The position numbers and the translations under genes were made by a program. Shown here in pieces: positions 1-8,762 of a stretch of DNA of 64,000 nt (positions are counted from its first letter, which is position 1; every line of letters starts with the position of its first letter). Where the stretch lies: assembly GCF_016482825.1 (NCBI RefSeq), contig NZ_JAEMNV010000002.1:310001-374000 (forward strand), in the 5' to 3' direction. The stretch is from Antrihabitans stalagmiti. GTDB lineage: Bacteria; Actinomycetota; Actinomycetes; Mycobacteriales; Mycobacteriaceae. A model generated the notes under the pieces. The model did no database searches, had not been told where the DNA came from, and worked only from the letters and a program-made list of their open reading frames with translations.

Positions 1-267
1 GCGCGTCGACGACGATCGCCGACCAACCCGGAAGCGTTGCTTGCCGTGCTGTCGCCCGCAGACGTCGCCCCCAATCGGATCATATCCACACAGATGGCTA
101 TCCGTGCCAGGACGGTGAAACCGGAGCGATCCGATACCCGACCAGCCGGCCGCAGTATCACGAAAATGATTGCAGCAAGCGCCTTTTCACTAGACAGCCG
201 ACACTGATTCGGGCCGGCGAGACTTTCGGATTGGTTCGACCGTACCGCTACTGCAGGCCGTTCAAGA
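1..267. other. left edge, no gene supported
   Basis: This stretch lies downstream of the FtsX-like gene. One plus-strand frame is open from base 1 to a TGA at 205-207 and could be the tail of a truncated gene, but only its first 30 codons look protein-like. On the minus strand an ATG at 83 opens a frame that runs off the edge. Neither has a recognisable motif or a convincing ribosome-binding site, so I assign no gene. Confidence 0.4.
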
Positions 268-2769
268 TCAGTCGACACTCACCGCGTCGATGACGTTCAG
301 CCGAGCCGCATGTAGACCAGGCGGAATTGCACCGAGGAGACTCAACAGCAACGCGGCGAGGCCGAACACCACGGTCGGCGGCGTCAGCTGGAACGCGATG
401 TCCAATCCGAGCACATGCGAAAACGCAATGGTGTTCACGTACTGGTTGAGCACACCGACGACAAGCCCACAAAGTCCACCGACAATCCCGATCGCCGCTG
501 CCTCCACGAGGACCGTACGCATCGTGAACCTGCGCGAAGACCCCATCGCACGCAGTACACCAAGCTCGCGACGTCGTTCCAGCACCGACAACATCATCGT
601 GTTCACCAGGGCAACGGCTGCGACGAACACCACGATCCACGTGATCGCGCTGATCAGAACCGTGGCCTGCTGCAGGCTGGCGGTCATTCCGTCGAGCACT
701 TCTCGTCCCGAATACACGTTGACCGACGACGGCACTACGCCCTCGATCGCCGCCTGCACCGCGGCGCGATCTGCCCCCGAATCGACCGTCACCTCGAGCA
801 GCGTCGAACCGGGTCGATCGAACCACTGCTGCATCAGCGGCAAACTCATCCCGACGAAACCGGTGAGGGCCGAGAAGTACGGAAATACCTCCAGCACCTG
901 GACGTTTTCGAACCCGTTCGGCGTCGGCACCGTCAGAGTGCTACCCGCCTCGACGTCGAGCACCCGAGCGATGTCACGCGAGACGACCACACCTTCGCCC
1001 GCCAGCACTTTCACACGTGACGGCTCGCTGATCGCCTCGTACAGGGGGTGCTGCGTACCCGACGCAAGTCCCTGCACGACCACTTTCGATCCACCGATGG
1101 AGGCATACGCCAACTGGCCTGGCACCACGGCGGCCACGCCAGGCAGTGCCCCGATCGTCTGCTCGATATCGCGCGGCAGCAGCGGACCGGTGGGAAAAAC
1201 CTGACTCGACGTCGGTTGCACCCAGATGTCCACGGCTGCGGCGGGGCTGAACGCGGCCGCCGCCGAGTCGACGCCGTTCGTGTTCGAGCCGGTGATCGAC
1301 ACCATCATGGACACGGCGATGAGGACCGAGATCACGGTCACCCAGATCCGCCGCGGCGCGCGCGCGATCGTTGCCGCCGCGACCGCACCCGGCGTTCCGA
1401 ACAGCCGCGCCACCGCGGCTGTTGCCGCGACCAATTCGTGAAAGAAGGCGAAACAGACAAATACAGCGCCGTTGAGAAACATGGCCACCGACACGATCGA
1501 CCACAAGCCGAGGTCGATCCACGCCGCAGCGATCGACAGCACGATCGCAGCCGCACCCAATACTCCCGCGACAAGGCGCAACGGCAGGCCGACCTTGTCT
1601 GCGGACGAGACACCGACGGGTGCCAGGGCCTCGATCGGGGCCACCTTGTACACCGCTCGCGCCGCGACGGCCGCGGCACCGACGCCCGAAACAACACACG
1701 CTGCGACGACGACCGGGACTGTGAACCAGGGCAGCGAGTAGGCGATGTCCATCTGCAGCGACTGCATGAACGTCGCGGGTAGCAATCCGATCGTCCAGCG
1801 GCCCATCAACATTCCGATGCCGACGCCGATCACGGCACCGATCGCGCTGAGGATCGCGGCCTCTGCGAGCAGGTCACGGAAGATCGCCCGCTTGTTTCCG
1901 CCGATCGCCCGGACTATGGAGATCACGTTGCGGCGCTGGTTGATTGCCATGCTCATGGCGTTGTAGATCAGGAAGCCCGCGACGACGAGACCCAACGCCG
2001 CAGCCATCAACGTCGTCGACTGCAGCACGGCGATGACGCCGCCCGCCTGCGCCGCGCGGAAGGTGGGGTCAGCGACCACAGCACGACCCGCGACAGTGTC
2101 GTCGACCGCCGTGCGAACCTCGTCGAGGTCGGCGCCAGGGTCGGTGACCAGCAGCATCGAATCGATCGAACCGGCGCGATTCACCAGTTGTTGCGCCAAG
2201 CCGAGCGTGGTCATCACGAAGTTGCCGTCGTTGATCCGCTCGACAGCATCGCCGTCCACCACTGCGGCGACGGTCACCTCGGTGTCGCCGAGTATGACCT
2301 TCTGCCCCTTCGACCAACCTGTGCCGTTACCGACGAGTACACCGTTGCGAACGGTCAGCAGCTCGGTGCCGCCACCTGTCTGGTCAAGAACGGCCTGCTG
2401 AACGTCGCTGCGCCAGCCCTGTCCTGCCAGCGGATCGAAACCGATGAGTAGGAGGTTGCCGTTCGGCGATCCGATCGACGCCCTGATCATCGGCACGGCC
2501 GCCTGTACACCCGGCACCCGAGCCACTTCGGGCTGCAATGACTGCTCGAATCCGGCGTCGGTGACGCCCGAAACCTCGTACTCGGCGTTGCCCGCGATGC
2601 TGCTACCGAGTTGGTCGACCGACCCTGTGATCGAGCCGGAAATTCCGATGACAGCGACGAGCAAAGCCGCCGAAACAGCGGTGACCGCAACCGCCATCGA
2701 GGTGCGGCCCAGGTGAGCTACGAACTCGCGAACATTGAACAGCCGCAACCGATCCAACGTCGCGAGCAT
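268..2769 (-). CDS. ABC transporter permease, FtsX/MacB-like
   Basis: An 833-residue membrane protein forming the permease half of an ABC exporter with the ATPase encoded just upstream. An N-terminal membrane helix (about 27-47) is followed by an extracytoplasmic domain, then a first FtsX-type block (about 250-375), further helices (about 395-440), a second extracytoplasmic domain and a C-terminal FtsX block (about 705-825). The motif ERRRELGVLRAMGSS in the second block is the typical FtsX cytoplasmic loop. The duplicated layout matches actinobacterial exporters of the LolCE/MacB superfamily. The ATG overlaps the stop of the ATPase gene (TGATG), so the two are translationally coupled. Substrate unknown; lipids, lipoproteins or peptides are possible. 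Confidence 0.93.
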   Translation of the reverse strand: MLATLDRLRLFNVREFVAHLGRTSMAVAVTAVSAALLVAVIGISGSITGSVDQLGSSIAGNAEYEVSGVTDAGFEQSLQPEVARVPGVQAAVPMIRASIGSPNGNLLLIGFDPLAGQGWRSDVQQAVLDQTGGGTELLTVRNGVLVGNGTGWSKGQKVILGDTEVTVAAVVDGDAVERINDGNFVMTTLGLAQQLVNRAGSIDSMLLVTDPGADLDEVRTAVDDTVAGRAVVADPTFRAAQAGGVIAVLQSTTLMAAALGLVVAGFLIYNAMSMAINQRRNVISIVRAIGGNKRAIFRDLLAEAAILSAIGAVIGVGIGMLMGRWTIGLLPATFMQSLQMDIAYSLPWFTVPVVVAACVVSGVGAAAVAARAVYKVAPIEALAPVGVSSADKVGLPLRLVAGVLGAAAIVLSIAAAWIDLGLWSIVSVAMFLNGAVFVCFAFFHELVAATAAVARLFGTPGAVAAATIARAPRRIWVTVISVLIAVSMMVSITGSNTNGVDSAAAAFSPAAAVDIWVQPTSSQVFPTGPLLPRDIEQTIGALPGVAAVVPGQLAYASIGGSKVVVQGLASGTQHPLYEAISEPSRVKVLAGEGVVVSRDIARVLDVEAGSTLTVPTPNGFENVQVLEVFPYFSALTGFVGMSLPLMQQWFDRPGSTLLEVTVDSGADRAAVQAAIEGVVPSSVNVYSGREVLDGMTASLQQATVLISAITWIVVFVAAVALVNTMMLSVLERRRELGVLRAMGSSRRFTMRTVLVEAAAIGIVGGLCGLVVGVLNQYVNTIAFSHVLGLDIAFQLTPPTVVFGLAALLLSLLGAIPPGLHAARLNVIDAVSVD

Positions 2770-3521
2770 CAGTCGATACCGATTTTCCTTGCGGCACCGG
2801 TGAATTCGTCGGACCGTAAACGCCCGTCCTGCAACGTGACAACGCGATCGGTCGAGGCTGCAGCGTCCTGATTGTGGGTCACCATCACGACCGCGCGCCC
2901 TGAGCCTTTGTCGTGCGCGACCTCGGCAAGCAACTCGAGTATCGAGGCGCCGGTCTTGGAATCGAGGTTGCCGGTCGGCTCGTCCGCGAGGATCAGCGGT
3001 GGATCCATCATCAGTGCGCGGGCGACCGCAACTCGCTGCATCTCACCGCCGGACATCTCCGCAGGCCGATGGTTCGCACGTTTGGCGAGGCCGACCTTGT
3101 CGAGCAGCGCAAGCGCGTCCGGCTTCGCCTTTCGTAGGCCGACGCCGTCGAGCAACTTCGGTATTGCGACGTTCTCCCACGCGGACATGGTCGGCAGGAG
3201 GTTGAAGAACTGAAAGATGAACCCGACCTGATGTCGCCGAAACTCCGACTGCTGCTCGTCGGTCAGCTGAGCGATCTCTTTGTCGCCGAAGCGGATCGAC
3301 CCGGAATCCGGTGCATCGAGGGCGCCGAGCAGATGCAGAAACGTGCTTTTGCCAGCGCCGGACGGACCGACGATGGAGATGAAATTTCCGCCTGCGAGGG
3401 ACAGTGTGACGCCGTCGAGAGCGCGGACGGTTTGACCGCCGACGCGGTACTCGCGAACGACATCGGTCATCGCCACCGTTAGCGACGCCGGGTTGTCGAT
3501 CGGTTCAGCTGCTGGCGGCAT
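2769..3521 (-). CDS. ABC transporter ATP-binding protein (LolD/MacB family)
   Basis: A 250-residue ATPase that powers the adjacent FtsX-like permease. Walker A is GPSGAGKST, the Q-loop region follows around [10 protein letters not shown], the signature is [15 protein letters not shown], and Walker B with the family extension is [17 protein letters not shown] after Walker B is characteristic of the LolD/MacB/FtsE group. It is the first gene of a two-gene operon and overlaps the permease by one base. Confidence 0.95.
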   Translation of the reverse strand: MPPAAEPIDNPASLTVAMTDVVREYRVGGQTVRALDGVTLSLAGGNFISIVGPSGAGKSTFLHLLGALDAPDSGSIRFGDKEIAQLTDEQQSEFRRHQVGFIFQFFNLLPTMSAWENVAIPKLLDGVGLRKAKPDALALLDKVGLAKRANHRPAEMSGGEMQRVAVARALMMDPPLILADEPTGNLDSKTGASILELLAEVAHDKGSGRAVVMVTHNQDAAASTDRVVTLQDGRLRSDEFTGAARKIGID

Positions 3522-3581
3522 AGGCCCTACCCAATCACAGGTCGGCGACGGACGAGCGAACTACGGTCGGCGGCATCTCGC

Positions 3582-3989
3582 CTATCCGTACTCCTCGGCC
3601 ATCCAGCGCGACGCCGGCGGCGAGAAGAGCAACGCGAGCGTCGCGACCACCATGACGCCGAGGAGGACGCCGAAGACCGGCTGATGCGAATCGGTCAACA
3701 ATGCCCATGCGACGGGCAGCAGCAGCACTTGCGCGACAACGGCGATCGTCCGACCCCATCGGTGCCCGAGAATCAATGCGATGCCACCGGCGAGCACGGC
3801 TCCGCCGAGACTGAGGAACCACAACGCCGTGCCGTAGCCACTGGCCTGACTCTGATCGCCGCTACCCGTCAGGCCGCGGACCACAAGGACGATCGCAACG
3901 ACCGCCGCGGCGCCGCCCTGCAGCGCGACGAGAGAGCCCGCCCAACGAATCGGCTTGGGTGTGGCACTCCTTGCTGTCTCCTTCGGCAC
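3582..3989 (-). CDS. small integral membrane protein, unknown function
   Basis: A 135-residue protein with four predicted membrane helices (about 16-40, 53-73, 79-100 and 106-126) and a basic N-terminus, a topology with short loops and no catalytic motif I can recognise. It lies upstream of the ABC pair on the same strand with a 60-base gap and is divergent from the diacylglycerol-kinase-like gene. It may share a transcript with the ABC pair. I do not recognise the family. Confidence 0.75.
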   Translation of the reverse strand: MPKETARSATPKPIRWAGSLVALQGGAAAVVAIVLVVRGLTGSGDQSQASGYGTALWFLSLGGAVLAGGIALILGHRWGRTIAVVAQVLLLPVAWALLTDSHQPVFGVLLGVMVVATLALLFSPPASRWMAEEYG

Positions 3990-4065
3990 CCGACCAGCCT
4001 ATTCGAATGCGGTTGCAGCCGTTGCGGCGGCAAAGGACGCCGAACGCCGGATAGGCTGATGTCCC

Positions 4066-5016
4066 GTGCGCGCCCTGCTGATCGTCAACCCGAATGCCAC
4101 GTCGACCACGCCTGCGGCGCGAGACCTGCTCGCGCACGCCTTGGAGAGCAGGGTTTCCCTCGTCGTAGCCCATACCAGCCATCGTGGCCATGCCGCCGAG
4201 TTGGCAGAGCAGGCCGCGGCAGACGGCATCGATCTGATCGTCGTCCACGGCGGTGACGGCACGGTCAACGAAGCGATCAACGGCTTCCTCGCACCTCCGA
4301 CGCGCGGTGCGGCTCCGGTCGGTTGGACTCCGCAGATCGCGGTGCTACCAGGCGGGTCTGCCAACGTATTCGCCCGATCGCTCGGCATCGCTGCCGATCC
4401 CGTCGACGCCACGAATCAACTGATCGACCTGATCGGTGCCGGTGTGCGACGACGGATCGGCCTCGGGTACGCCGACAAGCGGTGGTTCACGTTCAACTCC
4501 GGACTCGGCATCGACGCACGCGTCTGCGAGTCGATCGACAACAGCCGTAACAACGGTCACATCGTGAGCCCGTCGCGGTACGTCCGCGCGGCGATTACCG
4601 AGTTTTTCAAGTCCATCGGCAACGACCCGACCTTGACGATCGAGTGCCCCGATCGCGAACCCGTCGACGGTGTTCATTACGCATTCGTTTCGAACTCGAG
4701 TCCGTGGACCTACATGGGTACACGTCCGGTTCACACGAATCCCAATACGTCCTTCGACACCGGTCTCGGGGTATTCGCGATGCGCTCGATGGGCGTCGCC
4801 TCCGGCCTGCGGGTGTCGCGACAACTGCTTGCCGAAGGCGCAGAACCCAAGTCCAGCAAGCTCTTTCGCGTCGACGACGTGCCGCGCGTCCGAATCACCG
4901 CCGCCGAGCCGATCGGATTTCAGATGGACGGCGACTACCTCGGCATGCGGGAAGAAGTCGAGTTCTTTTCGGTGCCCGCCGCGATCGAGGTCGTGGCCCC
5001 GCTCACGCCTCAGTAG
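4066..5016 (+). CDS. diacylglycerol kinase family lipid kinase
   Basis: A 316-residue cytoplasmic protein of the DAGK/sphingosine-kinase/YegS superfamily. The nucleotide-binding motif GGDGTVNEAINGF occurs near residue 65, and LPGGSANVFARSLGI, the second conserved glycine-rich segment, near 103. The N-terminus RALLIVNPNATS is the usual first strand of the domain. The start is GTG at 4066, giving exactly this N-terminus. It lies immediately upstream of whiB1, as in mycobacteria (Rv3218-whiB1, from memory). The lipid substrate cannot be read from sequence; diacylglycerol is the default expectation. Confidence 0.9.
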   Translation: MRALLIVNPNATSTTPAARDLLAHALESRVSLVVAHTSHRGHAAELAEQAAADGIDLIVVHGGDGTVNEAINGFLAPPTRGAAPVGWTPQIAVLPGGSANVFARSLGIAADPVDATNQLIDLIGAGVRRRIGLGYADKRWFTFNSGLGIDARVCESIDNSRNNGHIVSPSRYVRAAITEFFKSIGNDPTLTIECPDREPVDGVHYAFVSNSSPWTYMGTRPVHTNPNTSFDTGLGVFAMRSMGVASGLRVSRQLLAEGAEPKSSKLFRVDDVPRVRITAAEPIGFQMDGDYLGMREEVEFFSVPAAIEVVAPLTPQ

Positions 5017-5155
5017 CGCTGCTTTGCCCCAAATCCTGCGGTTATAGTGCGAAAACACCGCAGACGGAGTACAAAGGAACGCGGACTTCGATAGGTGAGG
5101 CTAACAGAGTGAGTTTCCCCACGGTGCGCGGCATTCCTATTGACATATCTTCAGT

Positions 5156-5173
5156 TCGTGAAAGCATTCACAA
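5156..5173. promoter_or_regulatory. CRP/GlxR-type site upstream of whiB1
   Basis: The sequence CGTGAAAGCATTCACA (5157-5172) is a near-perfect copy of the cAMP-receptor-protein consensus TGTGA-N6-TCACA. It lies about 90 bases before the whiB1 start. CRP control of whiB1 is established in M. tuberculosis, where the promoter also carries CRP sites. I could not place the -10/-35 with confidence, so activation versus repression is open. Confidence 0.65.
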
Positions 5174-5258
5174 GCAACCGTGCGGAAACATTCGAGACGC
5201 ACAAGTAAACGTAAGCAAACGAGACGGTGCTTCGATGCACCCGGCTAAGGAGCAGAGG

Positions 5259-5513
5259 ATGGACTGGCGCCACAACGCAATCTGTCGCGACGAGGATCCC
5301 GAACTGTTCTTCCCCGTAGGGAACAGCGGTCCGGCACTCGCGCAGATCGCTGATGCCAAAATCGTCTGCAATCGCTGCCCGGTCACTGCGGAATGCCTGT
5401 CATGGGCACTCAAGTCCGGTCAGGACGCAGGCGTATGGGGTGGAATGAGCGAAGACGAGCGACGCGCACTCAAGCGACGCAATGCACGGACCCGAGCACG
5501 TACCTCGGTCTGA
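5259..5513 (+). CDS. whiB1: transcriptional regulator WhiB1
   Basis: An 84-residue iron-sulfur transcription factor. The four cluster-binding cysteines are C9, C37, C40 and C46, followed by the turn GVWGG and a basic C-terminal tail (ERRALKRRNARTRART) that binds DNA. Length and sequence match mycobacterial WhiB1 almost throughout. WhiB1 is an essential nitric-oxide-responsive [4Fe-4S] protein that interacts with the main sigma factor. The ATG at 5259 is chosen because it gives the family N-terminus MDWRH; an in-frame ATG at 5235 would add eight residues. A long upstream region carries a CRP-like site. Confidence 0.97.
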   Translation: MDWRHNAICRDEDPELFFPVGNSGPALAQIADAKIVCNRCPVTAECLSWALKSGQDAGVWGGMSEDERRALKRRNARTRARTSV

Positions 5514-5530
5514 GCTACGACATCTTGCAG

Positions 5531-5562
5531 GCCCGGCACCGACAGTGGTGCCGGGCTTTTTT
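5531..5562 (+). terminator. rho-independent terminator after whiB1
   Basis: A perfect 10-base-pair GC-rich stem (GCCCGGCACC at 5531-5540 with its complement at 5547-5556), a 6-base loop and a run of six T at 5557-5562. It lies 17 bases after the whiB1 stop and before the converging pdtaS gene. Confidence 0.9.
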
Positions 5563-5644
5563 GCGCGTGCGAGCGGCGTGAAGGCGCCCCTGACTCCACC
5601 GAGCGAGGTGAGCGGCACCCTCGTGCCACGATGGCGGAGCCGAC

Positions 5645-7144
5645 CTAGCCCCGGCCACCCCTGCGGCCCAGGGGCACACGCAGGACCGCATCGGTGCCCC
5701 CTCCCGTGCCGGGGTGCAGGCCTATCGAACCGCCCAGTTCGGCGGTGACGAGAGTCCGGACGATCTGCAGACCCAAGCGGTCGGAGCGTTCCAAACTGAA
5801 GCCTGGCGGCAGCCCCCTGCCATCGTCGTGAACAACGACATCGAGCCAGCGTGCCGACCGTTCCGCCTTCATCGACACCGTGCCGACGGCACCGGGATCG
5901 AAGGCGTGCTCGATGGCGTTCTGGACCAACTCGGTCAGGACCATAACCAGCGGCGTCGCCCGCTCAGCGGAGAAAACGCCGAGTTTGCCTTCACGTCGGA
6001 TCTTCACGGGGGTACTGACGGTCGCGACGTCGGCCATCATCGGCACAAGACGATCGACCACGTCGTCGAGATCGACCTCTTCGTCGACAGACATCGACAA
6101 CATCTCGTGGACCGCAGCGATCGAGGTGACACGACGGACCGACTCGGTGAGCGCAACCCGCGCCTCCTCGTTTTCGGTCCGACGAGCCTGTAGGCGCAGC
6201 AACGCGGCAACGGTCTGCAGATTGTTCTTCACCCGATGGTGAATCTCGCGGATCGTGGCGTCCTTGCTGAGCAGCGCGCGGTCGCGGCGCTTCACTTCGG
6301 TGACGTCACGTACGAGCACAGCAGCACCGGCCAACTCGCCGTGTGGACGTAGGACGAGGGTGCGAAGCAGCACGGTTGCGCCGTGCGCGTCGACCTCCAT
6401 CCGCCGACCCGTCCTTCCCGCAAGCGCGGCCCGAATGTCGTTGACAACTTCCTGCGCGTCGAACGGGTCGGTGATGAGCGAACGTGTCGTGGCGGCGAGG
6501 TCGTGGCCGGACAGCTCGCTCGTCAAACCCATACGGTGATAAGCGGATTGAGCGTTCGGGCTGGCGTAGACGACCTTGCCCTCGGTATCGAGGCGGACGA
6601 AACCATCACCGGCACGCGGACTCGAATGTGTCGCAGCGCGATCCTCGGGCGTGGGATACGTTCCGTCGCTGATCATTTCGCACAGGTCGTCGGCGCACGT
6701 CGTGTACGCGGTTTCGAGGGTGCTGCGAATCTGGCTGCGCGCGAAGTCGGTATCGCGACTCAGCACGGCGATCACGTCCTCGCCACACCGCACGGGAATC
6801 GCTTCGCGAAGCGACAGCGGTGGCGGGTCGTCTCCCCCGGAGTCGCTGTCCCGCACGATCTTTCCGTCGATCAACGCCCGAAGCACCTGGGGATGCTCGG
6901 TTTCGGACGCGAGCTTGCCGACGAGGTCGTAGGCGATGACGGTCGGAGCAGTTGTCGGCCGGCATTGCGCGACGCAGACGACCTCGCTGCCCTCGGTGAT
7001 CGGACCGCTGCCGACCCACAACAGCAGGTCGGCAAACGACAGATCCGCAAGGAGTTGCCAGTCCCCCACCACCCGCTGCAGATGGTCGACAGCAGCGCCG
7101 GGTAGGTCGGTGTGGTCTGCGAGCAGTTCGCTCAGCGTCGACAT
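5645..7144 (-). CDS. pdtaS: sensor histidine kinase PdtaS
   Basis: A 499-residue cytoplasmic histidine kinase with no membrane segment. The order is an N-terminal GAF-like domain (about 1-150), a PAS domain (about 175-285), the HisKA_2 phosphoacceptor region with IHHRVKNNLQTVAALL (about 300), and an HWE/HisKA_2-type ATPase domain with DDGRGLPPGF near the C-terminus. This is the layout of PdtaS (Rv3220c), which signals to the RNA-binding antiterminator PdtaR; PdtaR is not in this window. It converges on whiB1 and lies just downstream of the biotin-carrier gene. Confidence 0.95.
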   Translation of the reverse strand: MSTLSELLADHTDLPGAAVDHLQRVVGDWQLLADLSFADLLLWVGSGPITEGSEVVCVAQCRPTTAPTVIAYDLVGKLASETEHPQVLRALIDGKIVRDSDSGGDDPPPLSLREAIPVRCGEDVIAVLSRDTDFARSQIRSTLETAYTTCADDLCEMISDGTYPTPEDRAATHSSPRAGDGFVRLDTEGKVVYASPNAQSAYHRMGLTSELSGHDLAATTRSLITDPFDAQEVVNDIRAALAGRTGRRMEVDAHGATVLLRTLVLRPHGELAGAAVLVRDVTEVKRRDRALLSKDATIREIHHRVKNNLQTVAALLRLQARRTENEEARVALTESVRRVTSIAAVHEMLSMSVDEEVDLDDVVDRLVPMMADVATVSTPVKIRREGKLGVFSAERATPLVMVLTELVQNAIEHAFDPGAVGTVSMKAERSARWLDVVVHDDGRGLPPGFSLERSDRLGLQIVRTLVTAELGGSIGLHPGTGGGTDAVLRVPLGRRGGRG

Positions 7145-7157
7145 CGGAATCCGCCGA

Positions 7158-7373
7158 TCAGGAGATCACTGCGATGAGGTCGCCCTGCTGGATCACGTCG
7201 CCGACCTTGACGTCGACCGAGGAGACCGTGCCGTCGACCTCGGCGAGCACCGGGATCTCCATCTTCATCGACTCCAGGATGACCAGTGTGTCGCCCTCGA
7301 CGACGGTGTCGCCCGTGCTCACAACTACTTGAAAGACGGTCGAGACCATCTCGGCGCGAACATCTTCTGCCAT
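7158..7373 (-). CDS. biotin/lipoyl attachment domain protein (TB7.3-like)
   Basis: A 71-residue stand-alone biotinyl domain. The ESMKMEIPV motif (about residue 32) contains the lysine that receives biotin, and the two halves of the swinging-domain fold flank it. It matches the small biotinylated protein TB7.3 (Rv3221c) in length and position. GAGGAG precedes the ATG at 7373. The biotin ligase that would modify it is probably the birA gene at the right end of this window. Its carboxylase partner, if any, is not evident here. Confidence 0.93.
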   Translation of the reverse strand: MAEDVRAEMVSTVFQVVVSTGDTVVEGDTLVILESMKMEIPVLAEVDGTVSSVDVKVGDVIQQGDLIAVIS

Positions 7374-7490
7374 TCGAGCTCCTCGGTGTCGAGCCTTGCG
7401 AAGCTACAGCCTAACCAGCGAACCTGCGGGGCGGTCGGGCGGCGCATCGGCGGGCATTAGACTGACACCCAAAGAAGGGAGACTTATCAA

Positions 7491-7565
7491 ATGGGTAAGC
7501 GTGGCCGTAAGAAGCGTGACCGCAAGAACAACAAGGCCAATCACGGCAAGCGTCCAAACAGCTGA
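7491..7565 (+). CDS. 50S ribosomal protein bL37
   Basis: A 24-residue, extremely basic ORF (MGKRGRKKRDRKNNK, ending HGKRPNS). It matches the actinobacterial ribosomal protein bL37, first identified in mycobacterial ribosome structures, at nearly every position I remember. A GAAGGGAG ribosome-binding site lies about 8 bases upstream and a strong terminator follows, so it is its own transcription unit. It is easily missed because of its size. Confidence 0.93.
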   Translation: MGKRGRKKRDRKNNKANHGKRPNS

Positions 7566-7583
7566 TCACGAACGCTGATCACA

Positions 7584-7617
7584 AAAGGGCCGGGAAGCGA
7601 CTGCTTCCCGGCCCTTT
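7584..7617. terminator. terminator between bL37 and rshA
   Basis: A 15-base-pair perfect stem (7584-7598 with 7603-7617) around a 4-base loop. The stem begins with AAA and ends with TTT, so it can work in both directions and serves the converging bL37 and sigH-rshA transcripts. Confidence 0.9.
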
Positions 7618-7643
7618 CTGTTCGACGTAATTGGTGTCTGTGA

Positions 7644-7916
7644 CTACTCCGATTCGGTCCGAATCACGACAGTTCGGCGAATCTCGAACGACAGCCGTTG
7701 GCGCAAGCCCTCCGGCGCGCGCTCACCGCCGCATTTGCGGCTGAGCAGACCCTTGATCTGCTCTTCGATGCCGTACTGCTCGAGGCAGGTGCCGCAGGTA
7801 TCGAGGTGATACTGCAACCGCTCACGGGTCGCTTGATCGCACTCGTTGTCCAGCATGAGCCACACGTCGGCGATCACCGCCGTGCAATCGAGCTTGTAGT
7901 CGTCTTGCTCGCTCAT
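7644..7916 (-). CDS. rshA: mycothiol-system anti-sigma factor RshA
   Basis: A 90-residue zinc-binding anti-sigma factor of the RsrA/RshA family. The ZAS signature HLDTCGTC (H-x3-C-x2-C) is present, with further cysteines at the N-terminal side and at residue ~62. It would hold SigH inactive until disulfide stress oxidises the cysteines. Its ATG overlaps the sigH stop (ATGA), so the antagonist pair is made in step. Confidence 0.95.
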   Translation of the reverse strand: MSEQDDYKLDCTAVIADVWLMLDNECDQATRERLQYHLDTCGTCLEQYGIEEQIKGLLSRKCGGERAPEGLRQRLSFEIRRTVVIRTESE

Positions 7917-8575
7917 GATGAGACCTCCTGCCCCGACGGATCCACTGCATCTACAGCGCCGTTGCGGTTGAATCCACGTTCACGCGCGACCTCGGCAAGC
8001 AGGCCTCGCAATTGCTTCCGTCCTCGGTGCAGCCGCGACATCACGGTGCCGATGGGCGTTCCCATGATGTCGGCGATCTCCTTGTAGGGGAAACCTTCGA
8101 CATCGGCGTAGTAGACAGCCATCCGGAACTCCTCGGGCAGCGACTGCAGCGCCGACTTGATGTCGTCGTCCGGCAGTGCGTCCAGGGCCTCCACCTCGGC
8201 AGAACGCAGGCCCTGCGAGGTGTGCTCGGCCGTCGCGGCCAACTGCCAGTCCGTGATCTCGTCGGTCGGATACTGGGCCGGCTGCCGCTGTTTCTTGCGG
8301 TAGGAGTTGATGTAGGTGTTGGTCAGAATCCGGTAGAGCCAGGCACGCAGGTTGGTGCCCTCGCGGAACGACCTGAACGCCGAAAACGCCTTGACGTACG
8401 TCTCCTGAACCAGATCCTCGGCATCCGCGGGATTGCGAGTCATTCGCAGGGCAGCGCCGTAGAGCTGGTCGAGCAGCGGAAGTGCGTCTCGCTCGAACCG
8501 TTCGGCCAACTCCGTGTCGGTCTGGTTCGGATCGGTACGGACCGTATCGTCCGCCTGGCTGTCGTCGCCGCGCAC
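7913..8575 (-). CDS. sigH: ECF sigma factor SigH (RpoE/SigR family)
   Basis: An extracytoplasmic-function sigma factor of 220 residues that directs the thiol-oxidative and heat stress regulon. Region 2 contains the segment [15 protein letters not shown], and region 4 ends with [20 protein letters not shown] chose GTG at 8575: GAAGGG lies 6 bases upstream, and the length fits the 216-residue M. tuberculosis SigH. An upstream in-frame start at 8650 would add 25 unconserved residues. A SigH-type promoter lies upstream, implying autoregulation. Confidence 0.95.
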   Translation of the reverse strand: MRGDDSQADDTVRTDPNQTDTELAERFERDALPLLDQLYGAALRMTRNPADAEDLVQETYVKAFSAFRSFREGTNLRAWLYRILTNTYINSYRKKQRQPAQYPTDEITDWQLAATAEHTSQGLRSAEVEALDALPDDDIKSALQSLPEEFRMAVYYADVEGFPYKEIADIMGTPIGTVMSRLHRGRKQLRGLLAEVARERGFNRNGAVDAVDPSGQEVSS

Positions 8576-8692
8576 ACTTGTCCCTTCGATTGCCGTAAGC
8601 CCTGAATCTACCGCTAGATAGATCGGGCGTTCCGCGCAGAGCACAGGCACTGGCGACTCCGTTCCGCTGAGGATGACAAGTACGTCCGGTTC

Positions 8693-8719
8693 AACACCAC
8701 GCCCTGCGTCGGTGTTCCC
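8693..8719 (-). promoter_or_regulatory. SigH-dependent promoter of sigH
   Basis: Read on the minus strand, GGGAACA (8719-8713) is followed after 17 bases by GTT (8695-8693). This fits the mycobacterial SigH consensus GGGAAYA-N16/17-GTT. It would start a transcript near 8686 with a leader of about 110 bases ahead of the sigH GTG. Autoregulation of sigH is established in mycobacteria. Confidence 0.75.
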
Positions 8720-8762
8720 ACGGTATTCGCGCCGACCTGCGGTCGCTCTCTACGCTGTGCCG

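Noticed and set aside
5140-5145. TTGACA as a -35 for whiB1
   Set aside because: No acceptable -10 lies 16-18 bases downstream, and the CRP-like site occupies that place.
8625-8665. Two further GGAACG motifs upstream of sigH
   Set aside because: Neither is followed by GTT at the 16-17 base spacing, unlike the site at 8693-8719.
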